Below are positions 1 through 6,346 of a stretch of 7,688 nucleotides of DNA, piece after piece. The stretch covers positions 1 through 7,688 of the forward strand of contig JBDSLU010000348.1 in NCBI GenBank assembly GCA_039916225.1, in the 5' to 3' direction. The translations under genes were made by a program, and so were the position numbers. Origin of the DNA: JBDSLU01 sp039916225. Its GTDB lineage: Bacteria; Acidobacteriota; Vicinamibacteria; Vicinamibacterales; Vicinamibacteraceae. The notes beneath the pieces were generated by a model. That model worked only from the letters and a program-made list of their open reading frames with translations, searched no databases and was not told where the DNA came from. Every line of letters starts with the position of its first letter. Within the stretch, counting starts at the first letter, position 1.

Positions 1-152
1 TCATGCTGCTGCCCGTCGAGGACATCGAGGCGCTGTGCGCGTCCAGCCCCGGCCTCGACGCCTGGATCCTCGCCGACAGCGGCTCGGGCGCCGCCGACCT
101 GATCCACGTGACCGCCGCCGCTCCGGACCGGGCGGCCGGCCATTCCGACTGA
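1..152 (+). CDS. C-terminal fragment of an unidentified protein
   Basis: This is the 3' end of a gene that begins before the window. Reading in frame from base 3 gives 49 codons ending at a TGA at 150-152. Nearly every third base is G or C, as in the other real genes here, and the two other forward frames do not share that bias. The visible peptide starts MLLPVEDIEALCASSPGLDA and ends DRAAGHSD. I recognise no motif; it reads as a short alpha/beta tail with a disordered hydrophilic end. It lies 46 nt upstream of the oxidoreductase gene on the same strand, so it could belong to the same transcript, although a palindrome and a possible promoter lie in between. An ATG occurs at base 3, but whether it is internal or a start cannot be decided from the window. 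Confidence 0.6.
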   Translation, partial: MLLPVEDIEALCASSPGLDAWILADSGSGAADLIHVTAAAPDRAAGHSD

Positions 153-153
153 G

Positions 154-173
154 GGCGCGGGTATACTCGCGCC
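154..173. promoter_or_regulatory. 20-bp near-perfect palindrome over the -10 region
   Basis: The arms GGCGCG (154-159) and CGCGCC (168-173) are exact reverse complements, and the core GTATAC (161-166) is itself self-complementary. Nine of ten base pairs across the dyad match; only G160/T167 breaks it. The site begins one base after the stop codon of the upstream gene and ends 25 nt before the oxidoreductase ATG. It could be an operator for a dimeric regulator overlapping the promoter. It could also form an RNA hairpin with a 6-bp GC stem at the end of the upstream transcript, although no T-run follows. Confidence 0.45.
162..167 (+). promoter_or_regulatory. Possible -10 box (TATACT) for the oxidoreductase operon
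   Basis: TATACT matches the sigma-70 -10 consensus at five of six positions and lies about 32 nt before the ATG at 199, which would leave a short 5' leader. It is a rare AT-rich spot in very GC-rich DNA. No convincing -35 hexamer is seen 16-18 bp upstream and there is no TGn extension, so the call rests on the -10 box and its position only. Confidence 0.35.
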
Positions 174-189
174 TGCCCACAACATCAGA

Positions 190-194
190 GAGGG
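190..194 (+). promoter_or_regulatory. Shine-Dalgarno sequence that fixes the start at ATG 199
   Basis: GAGGG lies five bases before the ATG at 199 (counting from the end of GAGG), a workable spacing. A TTG at 196 in the same frame directly precedes the ATG but would sit almost on top of this site. The ATG is therefore the better start. Confidence 0.6.
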
Positions 195-198
195 ATTG

Positions 199-1629
199 AT
201 GGCGGACGAGAACGACAAGGGGAAGCTCAAAACCCCGGTGGCCGGAGGGCCGCCCAGGCTGGATCGGCGCGATCTGCTGAAGGGGCTGTCGACGGTCCCG
301 GCGCTCGGCCTGTTCGGCTACGCCTGGAGCCGGCAGCAGGCCCATCGCGCCGGCGTGGAAGCCGCGGCGGCGGCGCCGGCGGCAGCCGCGGGCGTCCAGG
401 AAATCAACATCGCGCTGCTCGGCGCCGGCGCCCAGGGCCAGGTGCTGATGGAGGCGATGCTCCGGATCCCCGGCCTGCGCTTCCGCGCCGTCTGCGACAT
501 CTGGACCGACTACAACCAGAAGCGCGTGGTGAACACCCTCAAGCGGTTCAAGCACGAACCGAACGGCTATGAGGACTACCGCGAGATGCTGGACAAGGAA
601 AAGCAGCTCGACGCGGTCATCATCGCGACGCCCGACTTCTGGCATGCGGAGCACACGGTCGCCTGCCTGAAAGCCGGCAAGCACGTCTACTGCGAGAAGG
701 AGATGTCGAACACGCTCGAGGGCGCCCGCAGCATGGTGATGGCGCAGCGTGAGACCGGCAAGCTCCTGCAGATCGGCCACCAGCGCCGCTCCAATCCGCG
801 CTACCTGCACGCGTACCACAAGCTGCTCGGCGAGGCCAAGCTGCTTGGCCGGATCGTCACCGTCAACGGTCAATGGAACCGGGGCGTGACACAGGACCTC
901 GGGGCGCCCGACCGCTACGTGATTCCGGCCGATCGGCTGAAGCGGTATGGCTTCAAGGACATGGCCCAGTTCCGCAACTGGCGCTGGTACAAGGGCAAGG
1001 GCGGCGGCCCCATCGTCGACCTCGGCTCGCACCAGATCGACATCTACACCTGGTTCCTCGGCGCCAACCCCTCGGGCGTGATGGCCACCGGCGGCCGCCT
1101 CTACTATCCGGCCGAGACGCACGAGTGGTACGACACGGTCATGGTGGTCTTCGACTACCAGACGGCGGCCGGCCCGGCCCAGGCCTACTACCAGACGCAG
1201 ACCACCAACGGCAGCAACGGCTACTTCGAGACGTTCATGGGCGATCAGGGGACGCTGCTCATCTCGGAGTCGGAGCTGAACTATCCCGGCCAGCTCTATC
1301 GCGACCCGAACGCGCCGGCCTGGGACGAGTGGATCAACAAGGGCTACATCAGCGCGCCCAAGGAAGTGGAAGTGAAAGAGAAGGTCGAGGGCGCGGTCGC
1401 CGACGTCCGCGAGTCGGCCCCTCCCGATCAGCACACGGTGCCCGTGTCGCTGCGCGATCCCTATCACCAGCCGCACCTGCAGAACTTCTTCAACGCCGTC
1501 CGTGGCAAGGGCACGCTCAACTGCCCGGCCGAGATCGGCTACGAGAGTGCGGTGAGCGTGCTGAAGGTCAACGAAGCGATCGAAGCGAAGGCGCGGCTGG
1601 CGTTCACGCCGGACGACTTCAAGATCTAA
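199..1629 (+). CDS. Tat-exported Gfo/Idh/MocA-family oxidoreductase
   Basis: A 476-residue NAD(P)-dependent oxidoreductase of the Gfo/Idh/MocA family, which acts mostly on sugars, inositols and glycosides. The N-terminus carries a twin-arginine signal (LDRRDLLKG, R23-R24), a short hydrophobic stretch (about 30-43) and an Ala/Pro-rich linker (55-65), so export through Tat as a folded, cofactor-loaded protein is likely. The Rossmann domain starts near residue 70 with the dinucleotide-binding GAGAQG (75-80). The usual catalytic EKP motif reads EKE here (E166-K167-E168, in HVYCEKEMSNT), keeping the lysine. The C-terminal alpha/beta domain has the family pattern GGGPIVDLGSHQIDIYTW (268-285) with D274, H278 and D281. 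The GH109 glycosidases and the glucose-fructose oxidoreductase of Zymomonas are relatives with Tat signals and tightly held cofactor. The substrate cannot be read from sequence. The stop codon overlaps the Shine-Dalgarno sequence of the next gene, so co-expression is likely. Confidence 0.94.
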   Translation: MADENDKGKLKTPVAGGPPRLDRRDLLKGLSTVPALGLFGYAWSRQQAHRAGVEAAAAAPAAAAGVQEINIALLGAGAQGQVLMEAMLRIPGLRFRAVCDIWTDYNQKRVVNTLKRFKHEPNGYEDYREMLDKEKQLDAVIIATPDFWHAEHTVACLKAGKHVYCEKEMSNTLEGARSMVMAQRETGKLLQIGHQRRSNPRYLHAYHKLLGEAKLLGRIVTVNGQWNRGVTQDLGAPDRYVIPADRLKRYGFKDMAQFRNWRWYKGKGGGPIVDLGSHQIDIYTWFLGANPSGVMATGGRLYYPAETHEWYDTVMVVFDYQTAAGPAQAYYQTQTTNGSNGYFETFMGDQGTLLISESELNYPGQLYRDPNAPAWDEWINKGYISAPKEVEVKEKVEGAVADVRESAPPDQHTVPVSLRDPYHQPHLQNFFNAVRGKGTLNCPAEIGYESAVSVLKVNEAIEAKARLAFTPDDFKI

Positions 1630-1639
1630 GGAGCGGACG

Positions 1640-2146
1640 ATGGAATCGACGACATTCGCCCGCGGACCGATGATCGCGATCACGGTGCTGCGGGTCCTGG
1701 TCGGCTGGCACTTCCTCTACGAAGGCCTGACCAAGCTGACGGCGCCCTCGTTTTCGGCCGCCGGCTACCTCAAACAGGCCAAGGGGCCGCTGGCCGGGGC
1801 GTTCCACTCGCTGGCGGCTTCGCCCGACATGCTGGCCAACGCCAACATGATCACGATGTGGGGCCTGGCGATCGTCGGCGCCTGCCTGATCCTGGGCCTC
1901 TTCACCCGTTTGGCCAGCCTGGCCGGGATCGCCTTCGTGCTGATGTTCTATCTGGCGGCTCCGCCCTGGATCGGCCTCTCGTACGCCATCCCCAGCGAAG
2001 GCAGCTACCTGATCATCAACAAGAACCTGGTCGAGGCCGGGGCCCTCGCCGTCATCTTCTTCACTGGCAGCGGCCGCTTCGCCGGGCTCGATCGCATCAT
2101 CTCGGGCGTGTTCCGGCGCCGACCGCGCCTCGCCGCCGCGGCCTGA
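1640..2146 (+). CDS. DoxX-family integral membrane protein
   Basis: A 168-residue protein with about four membrane helices (roughly 11-30, 68-88, 90-112, 125-143), the usual size and topology for DoxX/DoxD-like proteins. The first helix ends in GWHFLYEGLTKL, a typical DoxX pattern, and GSYLIINKNLVEAGAL (121-136) matches the conserved region before the last helix. The C-terminus is basic and alanine-rich (FRRRPRLAAAA), probably cytoplasmic. Family members include the small subunit of archaeal thiosulfate:quinone oxidoreductase and proteins tied to redox balance, but most, including this one, have no proven reaction. The start ATG has a strong AAGGAG (1628-1633) six bases upstream that overlaps the preceding TAA. 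The tight link to an exported oxidoreductase suggests a membrane electron-transfer partner, which is an inference. Confidence 0.9.
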   Translation: MESTTFARGPMIAITVLRVLVGWHFLYEGLTKLTAPSFSAAGYLKQAKGPLAGAFHSLAASPDMLANANMITMWGLAIVGACLILGLFTRLASLAGIAFVLMFYLAAPPWIGLSYAIPSEGSYLIINKNLVEAGALAVIFFTGSGRFAGLDRIISGVFRRRPRLAAAA

Positions 2147-2159
2147 ACGCCGCGAGGCG
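2126..2159 (+). other. Possible RNA hairpin straddling the DoxX stop codon
   Basis: CGCCTCGC (2126-2133) and GCGAGGCG (2152-2159) are exact reverse complements, giving an 8-bp stem around an 18-nt loop that contains the TGA stop. No T-run follows, so it is not a classic terminator. It could stabilise the upstream mRNA or partly attenuate the operon. In DNA this rich in G and C such a stem may be chance. Confidence 0.3.
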
Positions 2160-2199
2160 ACGCGCGGACAGCGGCTTTCACCGACAAAGGACACTTCTC

Positions 2200-2673
2200 A
2201 TGACCACGACCTGGCGAGTGCTTTCGAGTGGAGCCTTCGTGCTGACCGCGGCCGTCGGAGCGGCGGCGCAGCAGCCGGCCGCGCCGCCGGCGCCGGCGCA
2301 ACCCCTGACCACGGCAAAGCTCGTCGGCCACGACGCCGTGGCCGGCTGCAGCAAGAGCTCGTCGCTGGTCAACACGACGGAATACGTCGTGTCGTGCAGC
2401 AATCGCACCGGGCCGGGGTTCGTCGAGATCCACGCCAAGGAAACCGACGTCTTCTACGTCCTCGACGGCGCCGCCACCTTCGTCACCGGCGGCACGGCGG
2501 TGAACGTCAAGGCCGACACGCCGGTCCAGTCGCGCGCCAGCGACATCACGGGCGGCGTCGCGCACCACCTGGTCAAGGGTGACGTCATCCTCGTCCCGGC
2601 CGGTCAGCCGCACTGGTTCAAGGAAGTCCCGACGTCGGTGAGCTACTTCGTCGTGAAGGTCGTGAAGCCGTAG
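2200..2673 (+). CDS. Secreted single-domain cupin protein
   Basis: A 157-residue protein with a Sec-type signal peptide (about 1-23, hydrophobic AFVLTAAVGAAA before QQ), a Pro/Ala spacer (24-35) and one cupin beta-barrel. Cupin motif 1 is represented by EIHAKETDVFYVLDGAATF (77-95), with H78, D83 and G90 near the usual ligand positions. Motif 2 is GDVILVPAGQPHWF (127-140) with P133, G135 and H138. Motif 1 has one histidine rather than the usual HxH, so metal binding may be altered; H122-H123 just before motif 2 could contribute. The only two cysteines, C50 and C66, flank the start of the barrel and could form a disulfide in the periplasm. AAAGGA (2186-2191) lies eight bases before the ATG. The frame stays open upstream of 2200 but carries no signal peptide or ribosome site there. 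The exact function is unknown; a small-molecule binding or isomerase role is plausible. Confidence 0.87.
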   Translation: MTTTWRVLSSGAFVLTAAVGAAAQQPAAPPAPAQPLTTAKLVGHDAVAGCSKSSSLVNTTEYVVSCSNRTGPGFVEIHAKETDVFYVLDGAATFVTGGTAVNVKADTPVQSRASDITGGVAHHLVKGDVILVPAGQPHWFKEVPTSVSYFVVKVVKP

Positions 2674-4638
2674 ATGGCGCCGCGAGAGCTGACGCTTCGC
2701 GGGCTGGTCCTCGGCGTCCTCATCACGACGGCCTTCACGGCCGCCAACGTCTATCTGGGGCTGAAGGTCGGCCTCACCGTCGCGTCCTCGATCCCGGCCG
2801 CCGTCATCTCGATGGCGATCCTCAGCGCCGTCAAGGACTCGTCGATCCTCGAGAACAACATCGTCCAGACCGTGGCCTCGGCCGCGGGCACGCTGGCCTC
2901 GATCATCTTCGTCCTGCCCGGCCTGGTGATCGTCGGCTGGTGGACCGGCTTCCCGTTCTGGCAGAACTTCCTGATCTGCCTGAGCGGCGGCGTCCTGGGC
3001 GTCATGTTCACGATTCCGCTGCGCCGCGCGCTGGTGACGACGTCGGACCTGCCCTATCCAGAAGGCGTCGCCGCCGCCGAGGTCCTGAAGGTCGGCTCCG
3101 AGACCCGCGGCGAATCGAACGCCTCGGCCGGTGAAGCCCGCGAAGGCCTGACCGCGGTCATCCTCGGGACGGTCGCCTCGGCCGGCCTGGCCATCGTCGC
3201 CTCGACACGCGTGCTCGCCGCGGAAGTGGCCGGCTTCTTCAGTCTGGGCACCTTCGGCTCCAGCGGCTACAACATCGCCTGGTCGCTGGCCCTCTTCGGG
3301 GCCGGCCACCTGGTCGGGCTGTCGGTCGGGATGGCGATGTTCGTCGGCCTGGTGATCGCCTGGGCGATCAGCGTGCCGATCCTCACCCACCTGCAGCCGA
3401 TCCCCGACGGCGTGACGATGGCCGCGCACACGCTCGCCGTCTGGCGGACGCAGGTTCGCTTCATCGGGGCCGGCGCGATCGGCGTCTCGGCGATCTGGAC
3501 GCTGGCCACCCTGGCCAAGCCGGTGGTGGGCGGCCTGGTCAGCACGCTCGCCGCGTCGAGGGCGAGCGCCACCGGCGACGAGCGCGATCGCGATCTGGGC
3601 ACCGGCTGGATCCTGGCGCTCACCGCCGCCTGCCTGGCGATCACCGGCTGGCTCGCCTATGCCTTCGTCGCGCCGACGGTGCTGGCCGAGCACGCCGTGC
3701 TGCTCACCCTCATCGCCGTGCCGTTCGTCTTCGTCGTCGGGTTCATCATCGCCGGCGTCGCCGGCTACATGGCCGGCCTGATCGGGGCGTCGAACAGCCC
3801 GGTGTCGGGCATCGGCATCCTCGCCGTCGTCGTCTGCGCCTCGATCCTGGGCCTGGTGATTTCGCCGACCCCCGACAACCGGCCGGCGCTGGTCGCCTTC
3901 GCCATCCTGGTCACCGGGATCATCATGGCCTGCGCCACCATCTCGAACGACAACCTGCAGGACCTGAAGACCGGGCAGCTGGTCGGCGCCTCGCCGATGC
4001 GCCAGCAGATCGCCCTCATCGTCGGCACCGCGGCCGGCGCGGCCGTCATCCCGCCGGTGCTCAACCTGCTGGCCAAGGCCTACGGCTTCGCCGGCGCCGC
4101 CAACATCGGCGTGGTCACGCAGAATCCGCTGCCGGCGCCGCAGGCGACGCTGATCGCGGCGCTCGCCCAGGGCGTCATCGGCGGCAGCCTCGACTGGAAC
4201 ACGATCGGCATCGGAGCGCTCGTCGGCGTCGGCCTGATCCTGATCGACGCCACCCTCGGGGCGATGGGCAAGCTTCGGGTGCCGCCGCTCGCCGTCGGCA
4301 TCGGCATCTATCTGCCGATGTCGGCGACGTTCGCCGTGGTCATCGGGGCCCTGGTGGCGACGTGGTACGGGCGGGTCGTCCGCGCGTCGAAGACGCCAGC
4401 CCGGGCCGAGCGGCTGGGCACGCTGGTCGCATCCGGCCTGATCGTCGGCGAGAGCCTGTTCGGTGTCCTCACCGCCGGGCTGATCGTCGGGTTCAACAAC
4501 GAGGCGCCGCTGGCCCTCGTCCCGGAAGACTTCCCGCTGAACTGGCTGTGGGCGATGGCCGGGTTCGGCGGCCTGATCGTGGCCCTGTATTCGTGGCTGG
4601 CCCGAAAGGCCCGAGCCACCGCCTCAACCGCGTCATAG
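2674..4638 (+). CDS. OPT-family transporter (oligopeptide or metal-chelate type)
   Basis: A 654-residue polytopic membrane protein with a dozen or more hydrophobic helices, of the bacterial OPT family, whose members import oligopeptides or metal-chelate complexes by cation symport. Family signatures are clear: NVYLGLKVGLTVASSIPAA (25-43), ENNIVQTVASAAG (60-72), LPYPEGVAAAEVLKVG (126-141), GYMAGLIGASNSPVSGIGI (364-382), SNDNLQDLKTGQLVGASP (424-441) and GESLFGVL (592-599). A charged loop (296-308, RASATGDERDRDL) splits the protein into halves. Length is normal for bacterial members and the gene appears intact. The ATG directly follows the cupin TAG with no gap and no good Shine-Dalgarno at normal spacing (only GAAGG at 2655-2659, 14 nt away). 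Translation therefore probably depends on ribosomes finishing the cupin gene. The substrate cannot be told from sequence. The 3' end overlaps the convergent gene by six bases. Confidence 0.95.
   Translation: MAPRELTLRGLVLGVLITTAFTAANVYLGLKVGLTVASSIPAAVISMAILSAVKDSSILENNIVQTVASAAGTLASIIFVLPGLVIVGWWTGFPFWQNFLICLSGGVLGVMFTIPLRRALVTTSDLPYPEGVAAAEVLKVGSETRGESNASAGEAREGLTAVILGTVASAGLAIVASTRVLAAEVAGFFSLGTFGSSGYNIAWSLALFGAGHLVGLSVGMAMFVGLVIAWAISVPILTHLQPIPDGVTMAAHTLAVWRTQVRFIGAGAIGVSAIWTLATLAKPVVGGLVSTLAASRASATGDERDRDLGTGWILALTAACLAITGWLAYAFVAPTVLAEHAVLLTLIAVPFVFVVGFIIAGVAGYMAGLIGASNSPVSGIGILAVVVCASILGLVISPTPDNRPALVAFAILVTGIIMACATISNDNLQDLKTGQLVGASPMRQQIALIVGTAAGAAVIPPVLNLLAKAYGFAGAANIGVVTQNPLPAPQATLIAALAQGVIGGSLDWNTIGIGALVGVGLILIDATLGAMGKLRVPPLAVGIGIYLPMSATFAVVIGALVATWYGRVVRASKTPARAERLGTLVASGLIVGESLFGVLTAGLIVGFNNEAPLALVPEDFPLNWLWAMAGFGGLIVALYSWLARKARATASTAS
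4593..4619 (-). terminator. Hairpin just past the minus-strand operon, possible U-less terminator
   Basis: On the minus strand this reads as outer arms GTGGCT and AGCCAC (6 bp), a two-base CG bulge, inner arms GGCC and GGCC (4 bp), and a TTTCG loop. It begins 14 nt beyond the TGA of the secreted helical protein, the normal place for a terminator, but lies inside the last codons of the OPT gene. No T-run follows on either strand. The same fold would form in the plus-strand RNA just before the OPT stop, so it could help end transcription or protect 3' ends in both directions. Confidence 0.4.
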
Positions 4639-6336
4639 GCCGCGTTCGAACGGCTCGACGATCCAGTCGCCGGCCGCCAGCGGGATGCCGGCGATCAGCT
4701 CCGAGCCCAGCCGCACCCGCTCGGTTCCGGCGCGCCCGCCTGCGGCAGGCCGGACACGGTACAGCGTGTTCTCGTCGACCACGAACCACTCCGGGAACTC
4801 GTTCAGCCGGACGTAGTTGCGATCGAGGTTGAGGACGCGCCGGTGGCGCGCGTAGTCGAAGCGCACCGTCGTCTCCGGGAGCGTGGCCGGCAGCGCCAGG
4901 TTCAGGTGCAGGCGCGCACCGTCCTGGACGGCGCCGACGCGGATGCCCGGCTGCCAGCGGGCCGGGCGCACGCCGCGGCTCTGCATCAGCGCGTAGAGCA
5001 TCGCCGTGCGGTTGAAGTTCCCTTCGCCGTACCAGTATTCGAAGTGCCCGTCGGGCCGCTGCATGTCGAGCAGCACCTGCATCTCTGATTCGATCCAGTC
5101 GAGGGCTTCGGGGACCGGCTCGCGCGCCACCAGGTAGATCGCGCTCTCGATCGTGTCGGCATAGCCGTCGAACGATCCCAGGGGGAGCTGTGCCTCCTTC
5201 GGACGCGGCTCCCAGACGTAGCGGCGATGCTTCGGCAGGTTGCCCAGCACCTTCAGCACGGCGTCGCGATACTTCGTCTCGCCGGTGCACTGGTAGAACG
5301 TGTAGACGGCGCCGTAGATGTAGCCCCAGTTGTCGGAGAGCTGCGTCCGGAACGGCTTCAGCGTCGCGGTGTCGACCTCGTCGTAGAGCATCCCGTCGGC
5401 GTTGGCCGACTCGAGGATGCGATCGAGCATGCGCGCGATCGCCGGGCGCCACTTCTCGGCGCGCGGCGTGTTCCAGCGCTGCTCGTTGGCGTACTGCAGG
5501 ACCAGGCCCACTACCAGCTCGTTGCCGTGATCGCGCAGCCGCAGGTGCTGATCGCCGGTGTGGGCGGTGAAATCCCACTGGCCGCTCGGCACCCCGTGGC
5601 TGCCGGGAATGACCTCGTCGAGATAGGCGTCGGCAATGCGACGGGCCCAGTCGACGAAGCGCTGATCGCCGGTCATGTTGGCGAGTCGGGCGAGCACTTG
5701 CAGGTAGTCGCCGTTCGTCTCCGCATCGTTGGCGGGCAGCTTGCCGAACCGCGACTCGATCGACGCATGATCCATGGCGTCCGCGGTCATGTCCACCATG
5801 CGCGTGAACCACGGTGTCCGGCCCAGATACTCGGTGACCGTCAGCAAGCCGTCCTTGGCATACTCGGCGGCGCCGAACATGCTGGCCGGTCCCAGCTCGC
5901 CGGTTTTCAGCGCGAGGTTGCCGGGGATCGACGCCGTCGTGCTCGTGTAGCGGATCTCGTTGCGCAGCATCTCCATCATCCGGCCGTGATAGAGCTCGGG
6001 ATCGGTCAGCTCCGCGGTGAGGATCAGATACGGATAGAGGTCGGCGCCGGAGTTGTGCGGCGTGTAGAGGCGCGCGTCGACGCCCGGCTCCAGCCCGCTG
6101 CCCGGTCCGGGAATGCGATCCGGCAGCAGCAGCGTCCGCGTGTCGGCATGGGTGAGCCAGACGCGCAGCACCCGCTGCATCGCCGACACGGCACGATCGA
6201 AACGCTCGCCGCGAACGCGGGCATCGACACTGGCGGCGGCGGCCCGCGGCGGCGGCTGTTGCTGCGCGCCGCCAGGCGCAATGGACGCGAGCGTGCCGGC
6301 CATCGCCAGCGCCACGATCGGGAAACGACGAATCAT
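4633..6336 (-). CDS. Secreted helical-barrel protein, possible carbohydrate-active enzyme, family not recognised
   Basis: A 567-residue protein with a signal peptide (MIRRF followed by hydrophobic residues 7-20; likely cut after A24, in PGGA-QQQ). Residues of about 40-455 are rich in amphipathic helices and aromatic patches, with repeated helix-turn units such as TGDQRFVDWARRIADAYL (222-239) and TGETKYRDAVLKVLGNL (351-367). That pattern is typical of (alpha/alpha) toroid glycosidases and polysaccharide lyases. Candidate active-site stretches rich in polar and aromatic residues are YTPHNSGADLYPY (91-103), NDAETNGDY (203-211), HLRLRDHGNE (264-273), LSDNWGYIYGAVYTFY (333-348), SFDGYADTIES (388-398) and HFEYWYGEGNFNRTA (431-445). 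Residues from about 463 to the end look beta-rich, like the C-terminal domain of such enzymes. There is one cysteine (C350). I cannot assign a family, reaction or substrate. The gene follows selO by 10 nt, so the two are probably co-transcribed. Confidence 0.82.
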   Translation of the reverse strand: MIRRFPIVALAMAGTLASIAPGGAQQQPPPRAAAASVDARVRGERFDRAVSAMQRVLRVWLTHADTRTLLLPDRIPGPGSGLEPGVDARLYTPHNSGADLYPYLILTAELTDPELYHGRMMEMLRNEIRYTSTTASIPGNLALKTGELGPASMFGAAEYAKDGLLTVTEYLGRTPWFTRMVDMTADAMDHASIESRFGKLPANDAETNGDYLQVLARLANMTGDQRFVDWARRIADAYLDEVIPGSHGVPSGQWDFTAHTGDQHLRLRDHGNELVVGLVLQYANEQRWNTPRAEKWRPAIARMLDRILESANADGMLYDEVDTATLKPFRTQLSDNWGYIYGAVYTFYQCTGETKYRDAVLKVLGNLPKHRRYVWEPRPKEAQLPLGSFDGYADTIESAIYLVAREPVPEALDWIESEMQVLLDMQRPDGHFEYWYGEGNFNRTAMLYALMQSRGVRPARWQPGIRVGAVQDGARLHLNLALPATLPETTVRFDYARHRRVLNLDRNYVRLNEFPEWFVVDENTLYRVRPAAGGRAGTERVRLGSELIAGIPLAAGDWIVEPFERGL

Positions 6337-6339
6337 CGG

Positions 6340-6345
6340 ACCTCC
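6340..6345 (-). promoter_or_regulatory. Shine-Dalgarno sequence between selO stop and the next start
   Basis: On the minus strand GGAGGT lies one base after the selO TGA and three bases before the ATG at 6336. The spacing is short but the match to the anti-Shine-Dalgarno is strong. The next in-frame ATG, at codon 12, would cut into the signal peptide, so the first ATG is preferred. A ribosome ending selO would cover this site, which favours translational coupling. Confidence 0.6.
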
Positions 6346-6346
6346 G

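Noticed and set aside
196..198. TTG start one codon before ATG 199
   Set aside because: It would leave almost no space from the GAGGG ribosome site, whereas the ATG has a workable gap.
1..1683. A 560-codon open frame on the minus strand opposite the oxidoreductase gene
   Set aside because: It is Arg/Val/His-rich without recognisable motifs and lies antisense to a gene with clear family signatures. GC-rich codons on one strand leave few stops on the other.
1858..2199. An N-terminal extension of the cupin gene overlapping the DoxX gene
   Set aside because: The extension is out of frame with DoxX, Arg/Pro-rich and without motifs, while the ATG at 2200 has a good ribosome site and begins a signal peptide.
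2005..3693. A 562-codon minus-strand open frame across the DoxX, cupin and OPT genes
   Set aside because: It spans three well-supported genes and its product is a low-complexity Arg/Asp/Gly run, typical of a shadow frame.
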